Source of the DNA: Mercurialis annua
Lineage: Eukaryota > Streptophyta > Magnoliopsida > Malpighiales > Euphorbiaceae
DNA length: 64,000 nucleotides
NCBI RefSeq assembly: GCF_937616625.2
Contig: NC_065574.1
Coordinates: 10,046,501-10,110,500, forward strand
Direction of reading: 5' to 3'
Shown: positions 1 to 13,185 of the stretch, piece after piece
Numbering within the stretch: position 1 is the stretch's first letter
Layout of the letters: every line of letters starts with the position of its first letter
Notes under the pieces: generated by a model
Told to the model about the DNA's origin: nothing
What the model saw: the letters and a program-made list of their open reading frames with translations, nothing else
Database searches by the model: none
Program-made: the position numbers and the translations under genes

Positions 1-189
1 TTACTTTTTTTTAATATTTTATATTTAAGATAATTCAAATATTAGATAATTAAAGTCTAATAAACTTCCATATATGTTTAAATAACAATTATTAATTAAT
101 ATATCAATAATAATTAAAATATAAATACAAAAAACATATAAATATAAGTATATATATATATATATATATTATTTTTAAAAAATATACAT

Positions 190-392
190 ATTTTATATTA
201 AAATTCGATTAATTCAGTTTTTTGGTCGGTTCGATTTTCAAAACATTCAAACCAAACTGAACACCGAACACCAAACTTTACCTAAAATAGCAATAGAACC
301 AAACCATTTTTACCAAAAAACCGAACCAAATAATAAAGTTTGGTTCGGTTTAATTTTTTCGATTTGTTTCGGTTTTTGCTCACCCCTAAGTA
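190..392 (-). repeat. Dispersed repeat rich in AACCGAACC-type motifs
   Basis: Read on the minus strand the unit opens near 392 with GGGGTGAGCAAAA and runs into repeated AAACCGAACCAAA motifs. Similar openings or the same motif-rich body occur near 13186, 40540 and 59383. This is typical of a non-autonomous DNA transposon family in plants. The inner boundary is unclear because the flank is almost pure A/T. Confidence 0.5.
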
Positions 393-1734
393 GCGGTTAG
401 TTATGTTAAATTGACAATTGTTTGAAAAAAAATCTCCACATTTAACTTTTTTTCTTTTACATTTTGACACTATAAAATCGCCGATTACACCCAAATCCGT
501 ACCTTTCACTTTTAATTGCATCCTTAAACATCAAAATCCACACCTTTTATTTTCAATTACACCTTCAAGCATTATATTGGTCTCTTTCAATACTTCATAT
601 TTTAATATATATTCTAAATAGTACTTCATTAAAATAACCATCTTTTCTAAAGTTTCAAAAATTAAAAATAATTTTTTTAATTAAATTAATAAAAAAAATC
701 TCCACCACTGTTTAAAAAGAACAAACCACATTTGGTTTTGCTATTCATCGTGAAGAGTAGATCCAGATGGGTCTGTCAAAGTTGGGAAATTTTTTGGAGT
801 TGGAGAAAAAAAATTCGGAGTCGAAGTCGGCCGAAAAAGAAATTCGGCTGCCGGAATTTTTGTCGGGTAGTGGTGGTTGGTTAATTGTTTTATATTCCAA
901 AATTTGATAAAATTTTTTTTAGAAATTTCCAAATATTAATTTAAAGAATTAAAAAAAAGAAGATTATTTTAAAAAAAAATTACCACGGAGAATGTGTTTC
1001 AAACGAGGGTTGAGAGTAGGCAAGAGTGGCTGAGGGGTGGATTTAATCCGGTTTTGTCAAGTTCTGGGGTGATCTAATGCGATTTCACGAATTTGGATGT
1101 ATTTGATACTTTATGTCAAATTTAGAAAGTGAAATGATCCTTTGTTCATTATACATCAATCGGAAATAAAGGATTAGATTAGATCATCGGTTTAAATCTT
1201 TTTTCTTTTTGGAGTTTATATAATGCTCCTCCCAACTAATCTTCTCGACATTTGGTATTAATAGTATTATATAATCAAAACATAACTCAGTAAAAATGCA
1301 TCTCGTCCTAAAGAAACAGTAGAAATTTTTTTTAAAAAAAAGTAAATGGATGAAGCTGGATCCCAATCACGAGTCGAGTGCTGCTGAATTAAGACAAACA
1401 TTTTGTCATTTTGCCATTTTGCCATTGTAACATGTAAGCCCGTGAACTCTAAATTTTATTTTATTTTTTGATAACCGGAGAGGAGAGCGATCTTGAGAGA
1501 ATTTAAACCTCCGACTTTGACAGTTTACTGTTTTATCACTTATAGCATTTAAGTTACAGCTCGTGAACACTAAATTGCTAAAAATCTGAAAAGAAAAAAA
1601 ATAAATAATATGTAAATAAGCCACTGGATCTGCAAATATGATGTTTTCAACATGATACTACCGAGATTTATGAACTAATTGTCTACAGTTTGAATAATAA
1701 AAATTACTGCAATTTAGCTCACTGATAAGAATCT
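393..1734. other. Intergenic, no gene seen
   Basis: AT-rich spacer. Positions 430-610 resemble one decayed arm of the foldback element at 34470-34845 (shared wording around 'cctttcactttcaattgcacc'). A short GC-richer patch lies at 745-875. No reading frame here looks like a protein. Confidence 0.5.
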
Positions 1735-2497
1735 TCACGGTAAGTAGTTGGTGGTGCATTTGTTTGAGCAAGACTTCACACACCTTTCCACTTTCTTTTC
1801 CCCTATCACAACAAAAATTATAGTTATTGGGAGTGAATTGTATAGAATAAATTCTTATCTAACAAATTTTTTCCTACTAGTCAGAGCGTAGCAATGAATT
1901 AAAACTTTTTTCTAAAAACTGTACACTTTGATCAATTCCGACTAAAACGGACGTACGGGTTTGCCTGTAAACAGGGGGCAGAATTACCCTTAGACTAGGA
2001 TACACTCCAGTCCCCGTTGAGATCAATTTTTTCTCAAAAAATTGAGGTAATTTTTTAAAAATGAAAGTAGGTTGTTAGTGATTAAGCCCGAACTGCAAAA
2101 AAATTATAGATAAATTAGAAACTAAGTCCGAGCTGAAAAAAATCTCGATTCCGTAACCGATAAGATTCCGAAAAAGTGATAGGAATAGAATACCTGGATC
2201 AGTGATGGAGCTAAAGTTGGTACACAAAGAAGAAGCACAACCAAGCTTGCAGAAGTAATTGGTTTGCTGTTTATAATCTAAAGAAGACACCATAGATGAT
2301 GATGGCAAAATACAATCTTTAACACACTTAGTTGCACAAGAAAAGATAGAGCTACCATTTGGAATTATAAGACATTTTAGAAAACAACCTTTGTAGCAAT
2401 CACTAAATGAAGTTGCATCACACTGTCCTATTATTACCAAACTCAACACCATCATAACCATTATTACTGGTTTAATATTGCATTTTTTCTTCTCCAT
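1735..2497 (-). CDS. Thionin-like secreted cysteine-rich peptide, copy A
   Basis: Two exons on the minus strand: 2497-2194 and 1802-1735, intron GT...AG, giving 123 residues. The ATG at 2497 is followed by a lysine-rich N-end and a hydrophobic signal segment (roughly residues 10-28) ending near GQCDA. The mature part has four CX3CX3C triplets: CYKGCFLKC, CATKCVKDC, CKLGCASSLC and, encoded by exon 2, CVKSCSNKC. The phase-1 intron falls between triplets three and four, as in all six relatives in this window. The pattern matches plant thionin-like proteins, secreted peptides related in layout to defence thionins; activity cannot be read from sequence. Copy A is the most divergent member and lies 21 kb from copy B, with SCL23 and PAS1 in between. 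Reading straight through the intron gives a spurious longer frame of 140 residues. Family call is firm, function is inferred. Confidence 0.87.
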
Positions 2498-2567
2498 TTT
2501 TGCTTTTGTTTTTTTATGTAAGAGATGGGATTAATGGTTTACAACACCTTTCAAGCTATAGCTTCCA

Positions 2568-2574
2568 ATTTATA
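2568..2574 (-). promoter_or_regulatory. TATA box of thionin-like copy A
   Basis: TATAAAT on the minus strand about 70 bases before the ATG, at the same relative place as in the other family members. Confidence 0.6.
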
Positions 2575-2599
2575 GGCTTTATTTTTTATTTGTATATTG

Positions 2600-4779
2600 G
2601 CAATGGGTGTGCACTAGGTTAGCTTCTTAGATTCTTATCATGGATATACTATGTGGGTATCCTTTTAAAGGCTATGTTTTGCTTTAAAAAAAAAATCAAA
2701 CCTATAAATTTAGTCAATCATTTTTATTGTAATATTTTGATTTGATGAATCAGAATTAATTTAATCAATTCTTAATATTAGCTAATTTTTCTTGGTTATT
2801 TAAGTACGGAAAAATAAAGCATTTATTTTAACTATAGAGTGGGAGGATTTAAACTTACGACTTATTAATTTTGCTATTCAATGCTTATACTATTTGAGGT
2901 ATAATTCATTGGTCATTTTAACTATAGGTAATTAGTCTGATTTGACATAATTATGATTCATAATTTGTTATAAAATTACTATATATCTATCATTTATCTG
3001 CTTTTTAGTCTAAGTTTGAACAATATTTAAAATTGGCCAATTACTTTGATTTTATCAAATTAAAACATGATTGTAAGTTTAATAGATCTATCATTTTTTT
3101 ATTGATAACTTGGAAAAAAATATTTTTGATGTATGTGGGAGAATTTAATCTAAATTTAAAGCTATAATTCATTGATAATTGGTCGGTTTTTTAACATCCC
3201 ATAAAAATTTGATGATCGGGCAGAATGTGATTATTTCTAAAATTAAAAAGAAAGACGCTAGAATTTTTCTATTCAAGATACAATATTGATAAATAATTTA
3301 TTTTCTTATTAGATTAAATTTTAGCTTAATATATGGGATGCTCCAATCAATTTTCTACTAGACTAAAGTCCTAAGTACTAATTCAATTATATAAGCATAT
3401 TTAGTTAGTTACTTATAGGGAATAGCCTCCTCTCTTTCTCGACAAACTATTATAAATGGCTTTGCCCATCAAGTTTGCTGTTAACCACTTTATACTTGAG
3501 AAATTCTGTTGGATTTCTATACGAAATAAACAAACCAAAATTAATGAAGGCGTTAACAATTAATATTTTCTCCGGTTTATAATATTTGCATTTGAAATTT
3601 TTTTAATCCATAATATTTATTCTTTTAGAATATCAAGAAAACATTAATTGTTATTTTTTTATGTTTGCTCCTTATTAATTTATTAAAAAATACAATAAAC
3701 AAATAAAAATAGTAGTTATAAATATAAACAAATTTTAATGTGGGTGAATTTTGTAAAAGTGTTTATAAATTAAAATATATTATTAATTATTTTTTTAGTT
3801 TTTATATTAAAGACAAATACGATAAATATTATAGAACGAAAGAAGTACTTAATAGCACATTAGCACTAATTAACATCAAATTTCTAAAGGTCTGAAGTGC
3901 ACCATTCAGCTAAGTGGAAATGTGCATTTAAATACATCATTATGTTTATGAAAATCCAATTTTGCTTACTTGGCGAATTAGGTTCACATAAGTATTTCTC
4001 CAGATATATTGGTATTAGTGGATGAAAATAATAAAAAGATAAAATGGTGGAGAAAGATAACTGATTATTACCCACAAAATATAATTCAAAATTATTCATA
4101 AAAAAACATAATTTTAAATTTTAAATTAAACATTAATCAATATTTTACTTAGATCGTGGGTACTATTTCTTCCATAAATAATTCTCTTATAATCATCTAA
4201 AAAATAACTGATTAAGAGTCGCATAAAAATAAAATTTAAAATTAATTTCATGTCTTTTGAAACAATTCTAGGGTTTTCTGGGGTTCACAATTAGACAAAG
4301 ACAATAAATAATTAATATTTTTAATGAATAATAAACTAAAACTTTTTTTATGAACAATAAACTAAAATTGTAATAAACCATTATCATCATAATTCATCTT
4401 TATAAACATTAATTAATTGTTCACAATCCATTCATTCATTCATGATTAAACATATAAAAATTAATAATTATTTTTATTTGAATCTGTCATTAAATTTTTT
4501 ATCTATAAAATTGTATTTTTCATTTTCTTAATATAAAATATAGTAGTAATAATTATTGAGGAGTTAGTTCTAAGACCGTTGGGTTAGTTCACCAGCTATG
4601 TATTTGATTGTTACTATGATAACAGCCTCAAGCTTCTTGTAGGCTCGACCGAGAAGCCCATACTAGTCACCCAAAACAGTTGACATCACCACAACCCACC
4701 TTCAAATTCTTGTTTAATCAGAACCCAATACCTTACATAATATTTTGAAAAATTAAAAGTAACGGTATCTATATATTTA
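2600..4779. other. Intergenic, no gene seen
   Basis: About 2.2 kb of AT-rich sequence upstream of copy A. I see no coding exon, RNA gene or clear transposon end here. Confidence 0.5.
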
Positions 4780-5310
4780 ATTGATTTACCAAGATATTTT
4801 AAAAATATTTATTTAGATGAAAATAATTATAAAAATACTTGTTTAAAATTCAGATTTCAATTTTTTGAGTTTGAGGTTTTATTATTTAGAATTTAGGGTA
4901 TAGTTTTTATGTTGGCCGGAGGTGGTGACTGATGGTGGTTGGTGATTTCTGTTGGTGACTACTAGTGGGGTGATGGCCATTGTTAAAGGGGTAGACAGTG
5001 GGAGTGACAGAGTTGTGGACGACGATGCCCGACAATTTCTACCGACGAATGTCCGTAGAAGTGGTCGGTAGCAGTGGGGGGAGCAGGGAGAGGGGGAGTG
5101 ACCAGAAGTCGTTGCCGAAAGCCGGTGGTGGTGGTGGTGGTGGTGGTAGTCGAATTATGTGATTTAGAGTTTAGCGTTAAATATATTTGCAAATAATTCT
5201 ATACGGTTAAATAATTTATAATTGTTTTGGTCAAGCAAATATTTTATAAAAAAATCCAAATGTATAATTGTAATTATTTTCATTTACGTGAATATTTTTT
5301 AAAAATTTTG
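4780..5310. repeat. Foldback element with GC-rich core and (GGT)n tract
   Basis: The AT-rich arms near 4780-4870 and 5215-5310 are imperfect inverted repeats (both contain the string gatgaaaataatta or its complement). The core is GC-rich and ends in a (GGT)n run at about 5124-5148. This layout fits a non-autonomous foldback or Mutator-like element. Boundaries are approximate. Confidence 0.5.
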
Positions 5311-5494
5311 AATATTTTTTTATAGTGTATAGAGTTGTTCATAAAATATTATTGTTTATGAATTAGCAGAAAAGAAGAAAGAAAACTGGTCCAAGCATAC
5401 TTCAAATAGATTAGTTAAGAAACCCTAACTCTAGGTAGATCTAGAGCAATCAGAGTTATTCCATGAACAAGAGAGAACCAATACATTTTTGAAA

Positions 5495-5691
5495 GAGTTG
5501 TGATATCTTCAAGTTTATTTTGAATTTAAGGGGATTATGTTTACGGTCTACACCTTTTATAAAATGAACGATGTAAATAAAAAAAATACAGTTTTAATCA
5601 AATTAATCTACACCGTTCATTTTATAATGAGCGGTGTAGATCATGAACATTGAACCCTCAACCTCAAATGAACTTGATAAAATTCCAATCC
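5495..5691. mobile_element. Foldback MITE, family 1, with 9-bp target duplication
   Basis: A 197-bp palindromic element containing CTACACCGTTCATTTTATAA and its complement. It is flanked by the direct repeat TTTTTGAAA at 5486-5494 and 5692-5700. A 9-bp duplication points to a Mutator-type mobiliser. A better preserved copy lies at 29337-29534. Confidence 0.75.
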
Positions 5692-5700
5692 TTTTTGAAA

Positions 5701-7082
5701 ATTTGATTTCGAATTTTAGTAGGATCAATTGTTTAGACCAATTAAAATATGAAAAATTTATATACTAATTACTAACTGTCAACACAGTTAGATTCTTTTT
5801 TTTGATAAAAATAAATGAATAAATTTCTTTGTTTTAGAATTATTTTCACCTTAAATGATATTAATACCTTTACAATAATACAAATGCCGTAGATACCACA
5901 TGTTTTGGTTTATTGGTGGCAACGATGTGCAAGTCCTACCTTCTATGCTACTGATTTAAGACAACTATGTTTATTAAAGAAAATATTGATGTTGTAAACT
6001 CAAAATTTATTATTTTATGTAATTAAAAGTATCTTTGTTGTAATTAACAACTAATGTCAAGACTTCAGCAATAACAAAATTGTTGAATGGTTGAGAAAAT
6101 TCAAACAATTTTAGCTAGAATTGGATGATTCGTATTCGTCATATTTACTGGGAGACTTACATGGCAACCGATTGATTGACCGCTTTTTTTTTTTTACGAC
6201 ACTGTCCGTCAATGAATAAATTTTAGTGTTTTGAAAATGAAACTGATGACCGAATCTGTATAGCCACCGGTTCTCTGTTCATTTGATTTCGTCGATTAAA
6301 ATGTTGGTTTTACTAATCGGATAAAACAAATAAATAAAAGTTAGCTCTTGTTAACAACCGGTTAAATTCAGGTGCAGTCAACAATTCAATTCGATTTAAT
6401 TTGATTAGATTAATTTTTTAATTTTTTGAATTAGTATCAATGAACTATAACTCAAATGTTATAAGTGTGTGGATAACAAATTATTAGGTCGTGGGTCAAA
6501 TTCTCCACAACGTTCTTCCTCTCCAATTATATATATAAAAAATTCTTTGAATCTGTTACAGTTTGCCAGTTTTTAGTTCAACCGGCTTAACTTTTCATTA
6601 ATGATTTTTCAATTGATAGATGGTGTAAACAACTTGTATTCGTGGCCTCCTTCATATTTTATTTGTCAAAAAATAAACATCTTATGTAGAAAAGTTTAAT
6701 GATAATTTCGAAATTTATTTAGAAAAGCCTAAAGGATTATCAAAAAAATCACTTAAATTTCAAAAATATGCTTTAAACATAAAAATATCATCTTTACTTA
6801 AAAATAAAATAAAACTTTTTACGCTTTTATTTTTATCTCCAAAAATATATCGTAAATACAAATTAAATATATTAAAGATACATTGTTGATACTAATATTT
6901 TAATACCAAACCTATTCAACTATCAGTTTACTACGAGTTAACTAATTCAATCTAGTCTTTGACAAAAAAAAAACTAATTCAATCTAGTCCAGTTTAATAG
7001 GACTGAATTTTTAATTTTTTTAGTCAGTAGAACTAGAAAACAAACTGATATTTGCTTTAATAAGTCTAACTATATCTATCTA
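5701..7082. other. Intergenic, no gene seen
   Basis: AT-rich spacer with no supportable coding exon. A short duplicated phrase ('aaactaattcaatctagtc') occurs near 6940-6990. Confidence 0.45.
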
Positions 7083-7638
7083 TCTATACTATATATAAAA
7101 ACACGGATGGGAGGGGAGGACAGGCAAATTTACTAAATAATCCTTTTCAGTTTACTACTAAATAAAGGTTTTATAGTCATTAACTAATTAGTTATTTAAT
7201 TAATCACTATTGTAATTAAAATTCTAATTAGAATAGGTAGCTAAATTATCTGCAATTTAGTTTTTAGTATGTAAAAAATAACTAAACTGTCTCCAAATTA
7301 GTAGGAATACCTTTAGTTTGATTGAACTACAAAATTAAAATACCGTATTTGATCAATATAATATTATTTAAATTTTTATCTTATTATTTTTAAAGATATT
7401 ATTAATAAAATTAAGTTAATTATTTAATTATGGTTATTATAAAACCAAAAGAAGAATAAATTCAGTATGAAAAAAAAATTTAATAACCGAATATATTATA
7501 TTTACTTTTACAAAAATTCTTAACTAATTTAATAATAATTATAAATAAAAAAATTGATATAATTATAATAAATTTACTAATATGTTCATTGACGAGTTAC
7601 GTTACGAGCCACGTGCATAGCACCTAATGCGAAACTAA
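7083..7638 (+). mobile_element. Non-autonomous Helitron
   Basis: Starts TCTATACTATATATAAAAAC after an A and ends ...GCGAAACTAA before a T, with a small GC-rich hairpin (CCACGTGCATAGCAC region) just before the end. This matches the Helitron rule of 5'-TC, 3' hairpin plus CTRR, insertion between A and T. The opening 60 bases match the Helitron at 37440-38449. It is only 556 bp and encodes no helicase. The final CTAA is a variant of the usual CTAG. Confidence 0.75.
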
Positions 7639-7972
7639 TAGATTAAAAACTCTTCAAATATAAAATAGCAGCCGTATTTTTTTTTTAAAAGCAGCGTAAA
7701 TTCTTTTACACCTTGTAAGTCATATTTGTAATTTTCTTCATTTATGTAGAGTCGACCTCTAATAACTAATACTCAATAAATTAATAACTCTAATAATTAA
7801 TTAAATTTTAAGAAATCAATTTTAATATTACGTCTTATAAAGTATTCAATAAATTAATAATTTTAATAATTAATAAATTTTTAATTCATCGTGTATATTA
7901 ATTATTAGAGGGTTGACTGTAGTTATCAAATTAATTTAATTTAAAAAACCATTTCCCTCCTAATCTTGCCTC

Positions 7973-7980
7973 TATATAAA
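7973..7980 (+). promoter_or_regulatory. TATA box of the SCL23-like gene
   Basis: TATATAAA about 220 bases before the ATG, followed by a pyrimidine-rich leader (8060-8170) typical of plant 5' UTRs. Confidence 0.6.
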
Positions 7981-8200
7981 ACACAGTAAACGACAACTCA
8001 GCCCACCTTACTTAACAACCAACCTCTAAATCATCAGAAAGTAATTCACCTTTTTACGGTATTTTAATAATTTTCCTTCACTTTCTCACTTCCCAAACAG
8101 ATCTCTCTCTTTCTTACACAGTCTGACACCTTTTTCACATTCGTTACGCTTCTCTCCAAAACTTTCCAATTATTGCTCCACAATTATTAATTAAATCAAC

Positions 8201-9514
8201 ATGTTTCAAACTCAATCTCCGTCTCTCAATTCATCTCCCGCTCCCTCCATGAAGACCAAACGCGCCGCCGCTGCTGACTCCTCTGATGATCCCGCTTCTA
8301 AACGGCCTAACTTCTCCTCCGCCGCCGCAGACGACGCCGTCGACACCGTCGAAGAGATGAAAGCTACCGGAGTAGAACAAGGAGAAGAAGAAGAAGACTC
8401 CGCCGGTCTCCGACTCCTCGGCCTCTTGCTACAATGCGCCGAGTGCGTCGCCATGGACAATCTCGAAAACGCCACCGATCTTCTCCCGGAAATATCTGAA
8501 TTATCGTCTCCGTTCGGCTCTTCACCTGAGCGCGTGGGTTCATACTTCGGCCACGCGCTTCAAGCGCGTGTGGTGAGTTCATGCCTCGGTACTTACTCGC
8601 CGTTAACTTCGAAATCGTTAACGTTAACGCAGTCTCAAAAAATATTCAACGCTTTTCAGAGCTATAATTCAATTAGTCCGTTAATTAAATTCTCTCATTT
8701 CACTGCTAATCAAGCGATTTTCCAAGCGTTGGAAGGTGAGGACCGTGTCCACGTCATCGATTTTGATATCATGCAAGGACTTCAATGGCCAGGATTGTTT
8801 CATATACTTGCTTCCCGGTCTAAAAAGATTCGGTCAATGAGAATAACCGGGTTTGGATCATCCTCCGAGTTGCTTGAGTCAACCGGGAGGAGATTAGCCG
8901 ATTTTGCTAGCTCACTAGGTTTACCATTTGAATTTAATCCAATAGAGGGTAAAATCGGAAATATCACTGATTTAAGTCAACTTGGTGTTAGACCAAGGGA
9001 AGCAATAGTTGTACATTGGATGCATCATTGTCTGTATGATATAACTGGAAGTGATTTGAGTACTTTAAGATTGTTGTCTTTGTTAAGGCCTAAGTTGATC
9101 ACCACCGTTGAGCAAGATTTGAGTCATGGGGGGAGTTTTTTAGGGAGATTTGTGGAGGCTTTGCATTATTATAGTGCATTATTTGATGCATTGGGGGATG
9201 GGTTGGGTGTTGATAGTGTTGAGAGACATACTGTGGAGCAGAATTTGTTTGGTTGTGAGATTAGAAATATTGTTGCTGTTGGTGGGCCGAAGAGGACGGG
9301 TGAAGTGAAGGTTGAGAGATGGGGGGATGAGTTGAAACGAGTTGGTTTTCAGCCGGTTTCGCTTGGGGGTAATCCGGCTGCTCAGGCGGGTTTGTTGCTC
9401 GGGATGTTTCCTTGGAAAGGGTATACTTTGGTTGAGGAGGAGAATGGGTGCTTGAAGTTGGGGTGGAAGGATTTGTCTTTATTGACTGCCTCTGCTTGGC
9501 GTCCGTTTGATTGA
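8201..9514 (+). CDS. SCL23: GRAS-family transcription regulator, SCARECROW-LIKE 23 type
   Basis: Intronless 437-residue protein. Residues 1-66 are a low-complexity, acidic variable N-end. The GRAS domain follows: leucine heptad repeat I from residue 70 ([19 protein letters not shown]), the VHIID motif as [15 protein letters not shown] near 183-197, leucine heptad repeat II, then PFYRE and SAW parts ending in SAWRPFD. The phrases [27 protein letters not shown] and [13 protein letters not shown] are those of the SCR/SCL23 branch. Known relatives act in the nucleus with SCARECROW and SHORT-ROOT in endodermis and bundle-sheath fate; that role is inferred. A TATA box and leader precede it. The first ATG of the frame is used, and the in-frame Met at residue 17 is an alternative start. 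The frame is intact. Confidence 0.93.
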   Translation: MFQTQSPSLNSSPAPSMKTKRAAAADSSDDPASKRPNFSSAAADDAVDTVEEMKATGVEQGEEEEDSAGLRLLGLLLQCAECVAMDNLENATDLLPEISELSSPFGSSPERVGSYFGHALQARVVSSCLGTYSPLTSKSLTLTQSQKIFNAFQSYNSISPLIKFSHFTANQAIFQALEGEDRVHVIDFDIMQGLQWPGLFHILASRSKKIRSMRITGFGSSSELLESTGRRLADFASSLGLPFEFNPIEGKIGNITDLSQLGVRPREAIVVHWMHHCLYDITGSDLSTLRLLSLLRPKLITTVEQDLSHGGSFLGRFVEALHYYSALFDALGDGLGVDSVERHTVEQNLFGCEIRNIVAVGGPKRTGEVKVERWGDELKRVGFQPVSLGGNPAAQAGLLLGMFPWKGYTLVEEENGCLKLGWKDLSLLTASAWRPFD

Positions 9515-10566
9515 GTAACTATAATTTGGTCAATTTTATTGTAAATTGTATTTGTAGATGAAACCAATGGGATCATTCATTGATGTAATCGGGGTTCACT
9601 ATATTCAGGCACTTCCTGAATATGGAACAACTAATTACAGGTATGCAAATAATTTATTGATTATTATAGTTGCAAAGGAACAAAGAGGAGGGCACTTTTA
9701 CTAGTGCATTCTCACGAGTTTATTCTATTTTATCTTGCATTGTTTGCATTCCATGAATAAAATCTGTCAGTAAGTTTGAAAACAAGAATTTGAAGTCAAT
9801 TTTCAGGAGTTTTATCGTTATGGTTACATCTTACATTACAACTTCCATGGCAAGAAACTTCTATATTGACCTTGCATATTGTCCTGAAAGTAGTTTTGCT
9901 GCACGTGTAAAGGAAAAGCAGCGAAGAAGTTGCATGAAATGAACTTTGCATTTGAGTATTATGTGATGAGAAAACAACTGTCTATATATTTATATAGGTC
10001 TCTGGTTTCAATTGAAGTTATTTGAATTGGTTTTTGCTGTTGCAGAACAATGGTGATGGATTAGGATTAAGGGAACCTTTAATGACAACATTAAAAATGA
10101 TAGTTTTTAAATATCTGACAGAAGGTTCAGTCCCATATTGGACTTATAATATCCTTTAGACATTTAAGCTGACTACCATTTCTACTTATATTGATCTTTA
10201 ATGACTTGAAAAAGTGGCAATGAGTTGGTTTTATGAATATCATAGGGCTTCTACTTTGTCTTTGGGTTACTCACCCAATTATGACTCTGGACCATGAACT
10301 GAAGGAGCAAAGATCATGTAGCAACACATCTTTATTTGTTTTAGACCTAATTATTGTGGGTGTAACATCTTATCTGCTATAGATCAAGCAAATAAGTTTT
10401 TCTGTGAAATGTTATTAGTTATCTGGAGCTTTTTTGTTCTCTTCCTAGTTAATTGAAACTTTTTGGAGTTGTAAACTCTCATGTCTTTATCCATAAACAA
10501 GTACAAGCAAGGTTTCTCTTAAATTTCATATTTCTAATTTAATGTAATGCCTTAAAATCTTCTCCA
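9515..10566 (+). other. 3' flank of SCL23, no gene seen
   Basis: Less AT-rich than the intergenic spacers. It probably holds the SCL23 3' UTR, and a donor-like site follows at about 9640 (ACAG/GTATGC). No coding frame is recognisable. Confidence 0.4.
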
Positions 10567-11400
10567 GACTATGGAGAATTAGAAAATGAAAGTATTTGAG
10601 GCACATACAGATTGCACCAGATTTGTGGCTGTCCATCATGTGCTGCCATCATCTGGTGGTATGCTTGTCAAGCCTTGAGACTGGGAGGATAGCTGGGCAC
10701 GTGGTCAGATATTCGAGGGACATCCAACCATGTGAGGCTAGTGACATCTAATTCAAAAGACAAATTTATGATGGTACTTTATTCTGTTGGTAACTTTTGG
10801 AATTTATTCTGTACATTCTGTGGCAAATCTTGATGTTCCTTATGCAGTAATGCTCTTTCAGGAAGTACAACATAAAGCACCCCCCCTGAGGAGGCCAGAG
10901 CTACTTGGTAATGTGGCATACCTAGACCATACGAGCACATCATATTCACGGAGTTTAATTTTGATCCCTCATTAGGAATGTTGGCACTCCCAATTCAGAT
11001 TTTAGGCTGGATGCCTTCAGAAAGTAGTAATGTATAATTATTTTACTGATCTTTATATGGCTCATCTTATCTATTCAATGATTTTGAATTTTTGCTGCTG
11101 CTGCTGCTATGTATCTAATCTATGGTCCAATGATTACACTGCTACAATATGCTTTTTAACTTTCTTTGTATCCTTTTTGTTATACAATGGACTTTACAAA
11201 CATACCATTGTCATTGAAATGTTAATAAATAATTCCTGTATGGGCAGGTTTGCAACTATCAGACCAAATATTGTGTCCAGATCCAGACACTTGAAGGCCA
11301 CACTCAGAATGTCTATGCAGTGTGTTGTCATCCCAAACTTTCTATAATCTTTACTAGTTCTGATATGGGACAGTTTGCATATGGCATTCAACAACTTACT
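10567..11400 (+). pseudogene. Coatomer beta-prime (COPB2) WD40 pseudogene fragment
   Basis: Three patches recall the WD-repeat region of beta'-COP, in the right order. Near 10579 the frame reads KMKVFEAHTDCTRFVAVHH, then DWEDSWARGQIFEGH interrupted by stops. Near 10989 comes PNSDFRLDAFRK before a stop, resembling the DPNFTLDAHQKG stretch of the family. At 11249-11390 it reads VCNYQTKYCVQIQTLEGHTQ, followed by a frameshifted remnant of DGTVRIWH. A donor-like GTAATC follows at about 11402, so exon/intron structure seems kept, which argues for a genomic copy and against a retrocopy. Stops and frameshifts rule out a functional protein. The rest of the COPB2 gene is not visible here. Confidence 0.8.
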
Positions 11401-13185
11401 GGTAATCCTATTTCTATAAACTTCTAAGATTTTATGCTTATATCATATGTGCATGGACATCGCTCGACCTTAACCTTAGATCTGTAACCTTGTTGTTAGA
11501 TGTAAAATAAAACTGGCATTTAAACTTTGTGTTCAAGATCCAGAATCAGATTGTTTGGAGAGTTCGCCCTATTAAAACAAGATATACCAAAATAGATGTT
11601 TGTAGAAAGTTTTTGTTCATATGCTCGTAAACTAGCTGTTTCATCTAAGTTTAGTTGTATGGATGGGCGTGTGATGAAAAATAACTGCAGGCTTGATCTG
11701 GCTGTAAATTTGAATTGCAGCTGAGGAATCAAACTTTCTCTATCTAAATGTAGGCTAAATCAGGTTCGCATTAGATTCTTTCTAATTTATGTTCCTTTTT
11801 AGAGAAGAAAATGGTAGCATATCGACTATATCATTAGATACATGGTAGATATACATGGTAGATGGATACATAACTCCCTTGAATACGTTATGTGTTCCCC
11901 ATTCATTGATGAGACTATTTCAGATAGTTAGTATGGGTGAAGCCATTACCGTCCACAAACTCTGCATCATTGTTGCTGATATCTTACTCTTGTTGGGTTT
12001 GATTTAGGGATTTGTTTAGCTGTTGAATTGTACTTTTTCAGAAGAGAAGATGTTAAGGATAAAGAATATGATAAATAGATATGTGAAATAGTGCAATGTG
12101 GATAGGCATACTACTGATAGAGTCGAAGTGAGATGATACTAATGCTACAGAAACTCATATTTGTCCATTAATTTGCAAAGATGGACAACAAAATATCTAG
12201 AATGGTAACTCTTTAATGTGCACTTTTTTTTAATCTGTCAGGTGTTTTCTTGCTTATTTTTTTATTGCATATACTTCAGAGTTTAAATCAAATTTTGAAC
12301 GGAAGACATTTGTCTGCGGAGATGGCGATTAGCATGGATAAATGAAATGATTGGGCAGGTTCTGGTTTTTTTTTGGTCCGGGGTGGAGTCATTTGCAAAC
12401 ACTATGACATCAAGCTATTTACTATCAACAGAGAATGGATTCTATTTCAGTTTTAAATTATTGGATCCCAAATCCTAAGTGTTCAAGGTATTTGGAAAAC
12501 CTAAAGTGACCTAGCTCCACGTAAATGGGCAGCTTGGAGTCAAGTGTCTGATTGGCTTGCTCGGTTAGCATCAAAATTTCTATGTGATTCGTTGATTGGA
12601 AGTTGGAAACCTTATTGTGCTGCTCGTGTTGGCAGCTTCTGCCGGAACGATGGTGTTTCCTACTCCATTTCATTTTCTTATTAGAAGGTAGATTTAGTGT
12701 TTATGTAGAGTTTTTTCTTGTTGAATCATGTAAATGATGTGCTAGGCTTGACACTGCAATGCATCTCTCATGGATCTTCTATAATAAATGAAGTTTGTAT
12801 GTTCAAAGGAAATACTGTTCTATCATCATTTTAGCTAAGTTAGCCATGTGCATAATAGTAGTTAATTGATCACAATTGGCAGGTAGGTCCACTAAAAGTT
12901 AGTAGTTGTAGAAAATTGGATGGCTCATAATTTAATATGTATTACTATTAAGTTGTCATAATCATCCTCGGTTTTTTATCCTTAAATTAAGCAGAGTTTT
13001 AAAATAAAAAAACACATAAAAAACTATTGAACATAAAACAAAAACACATAAAAGGCAAGATTGTGGGCTAAGGAAACTATGATATTTGATGATAGGTGAA
13101 TATAATATGGTTGGTGCAACCGGAACACTGCTATTAAAGCAGGCCGATTCCGATTGCGGAGAGCCCGAGTGCTCATATATACTTT
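11401..13185. other. Intergenic, no gene seen
   Basis: Moderately AT-rich spacer after the COPB2 fragment. I looked for further COPB2 exons and found none I could support. Confidence 0.4.

Noticed and set aside
2075..2193. Continuation of copy A exon 1 as a longer protein
   Set aside because: A good donor at 2193 and an exon 2 with the fourth cysteine triplet show that this part is intron.
4983..5192. Frame with a threonine run
   Set aside because: Produced by the (GGT)n repeat on the other strand.
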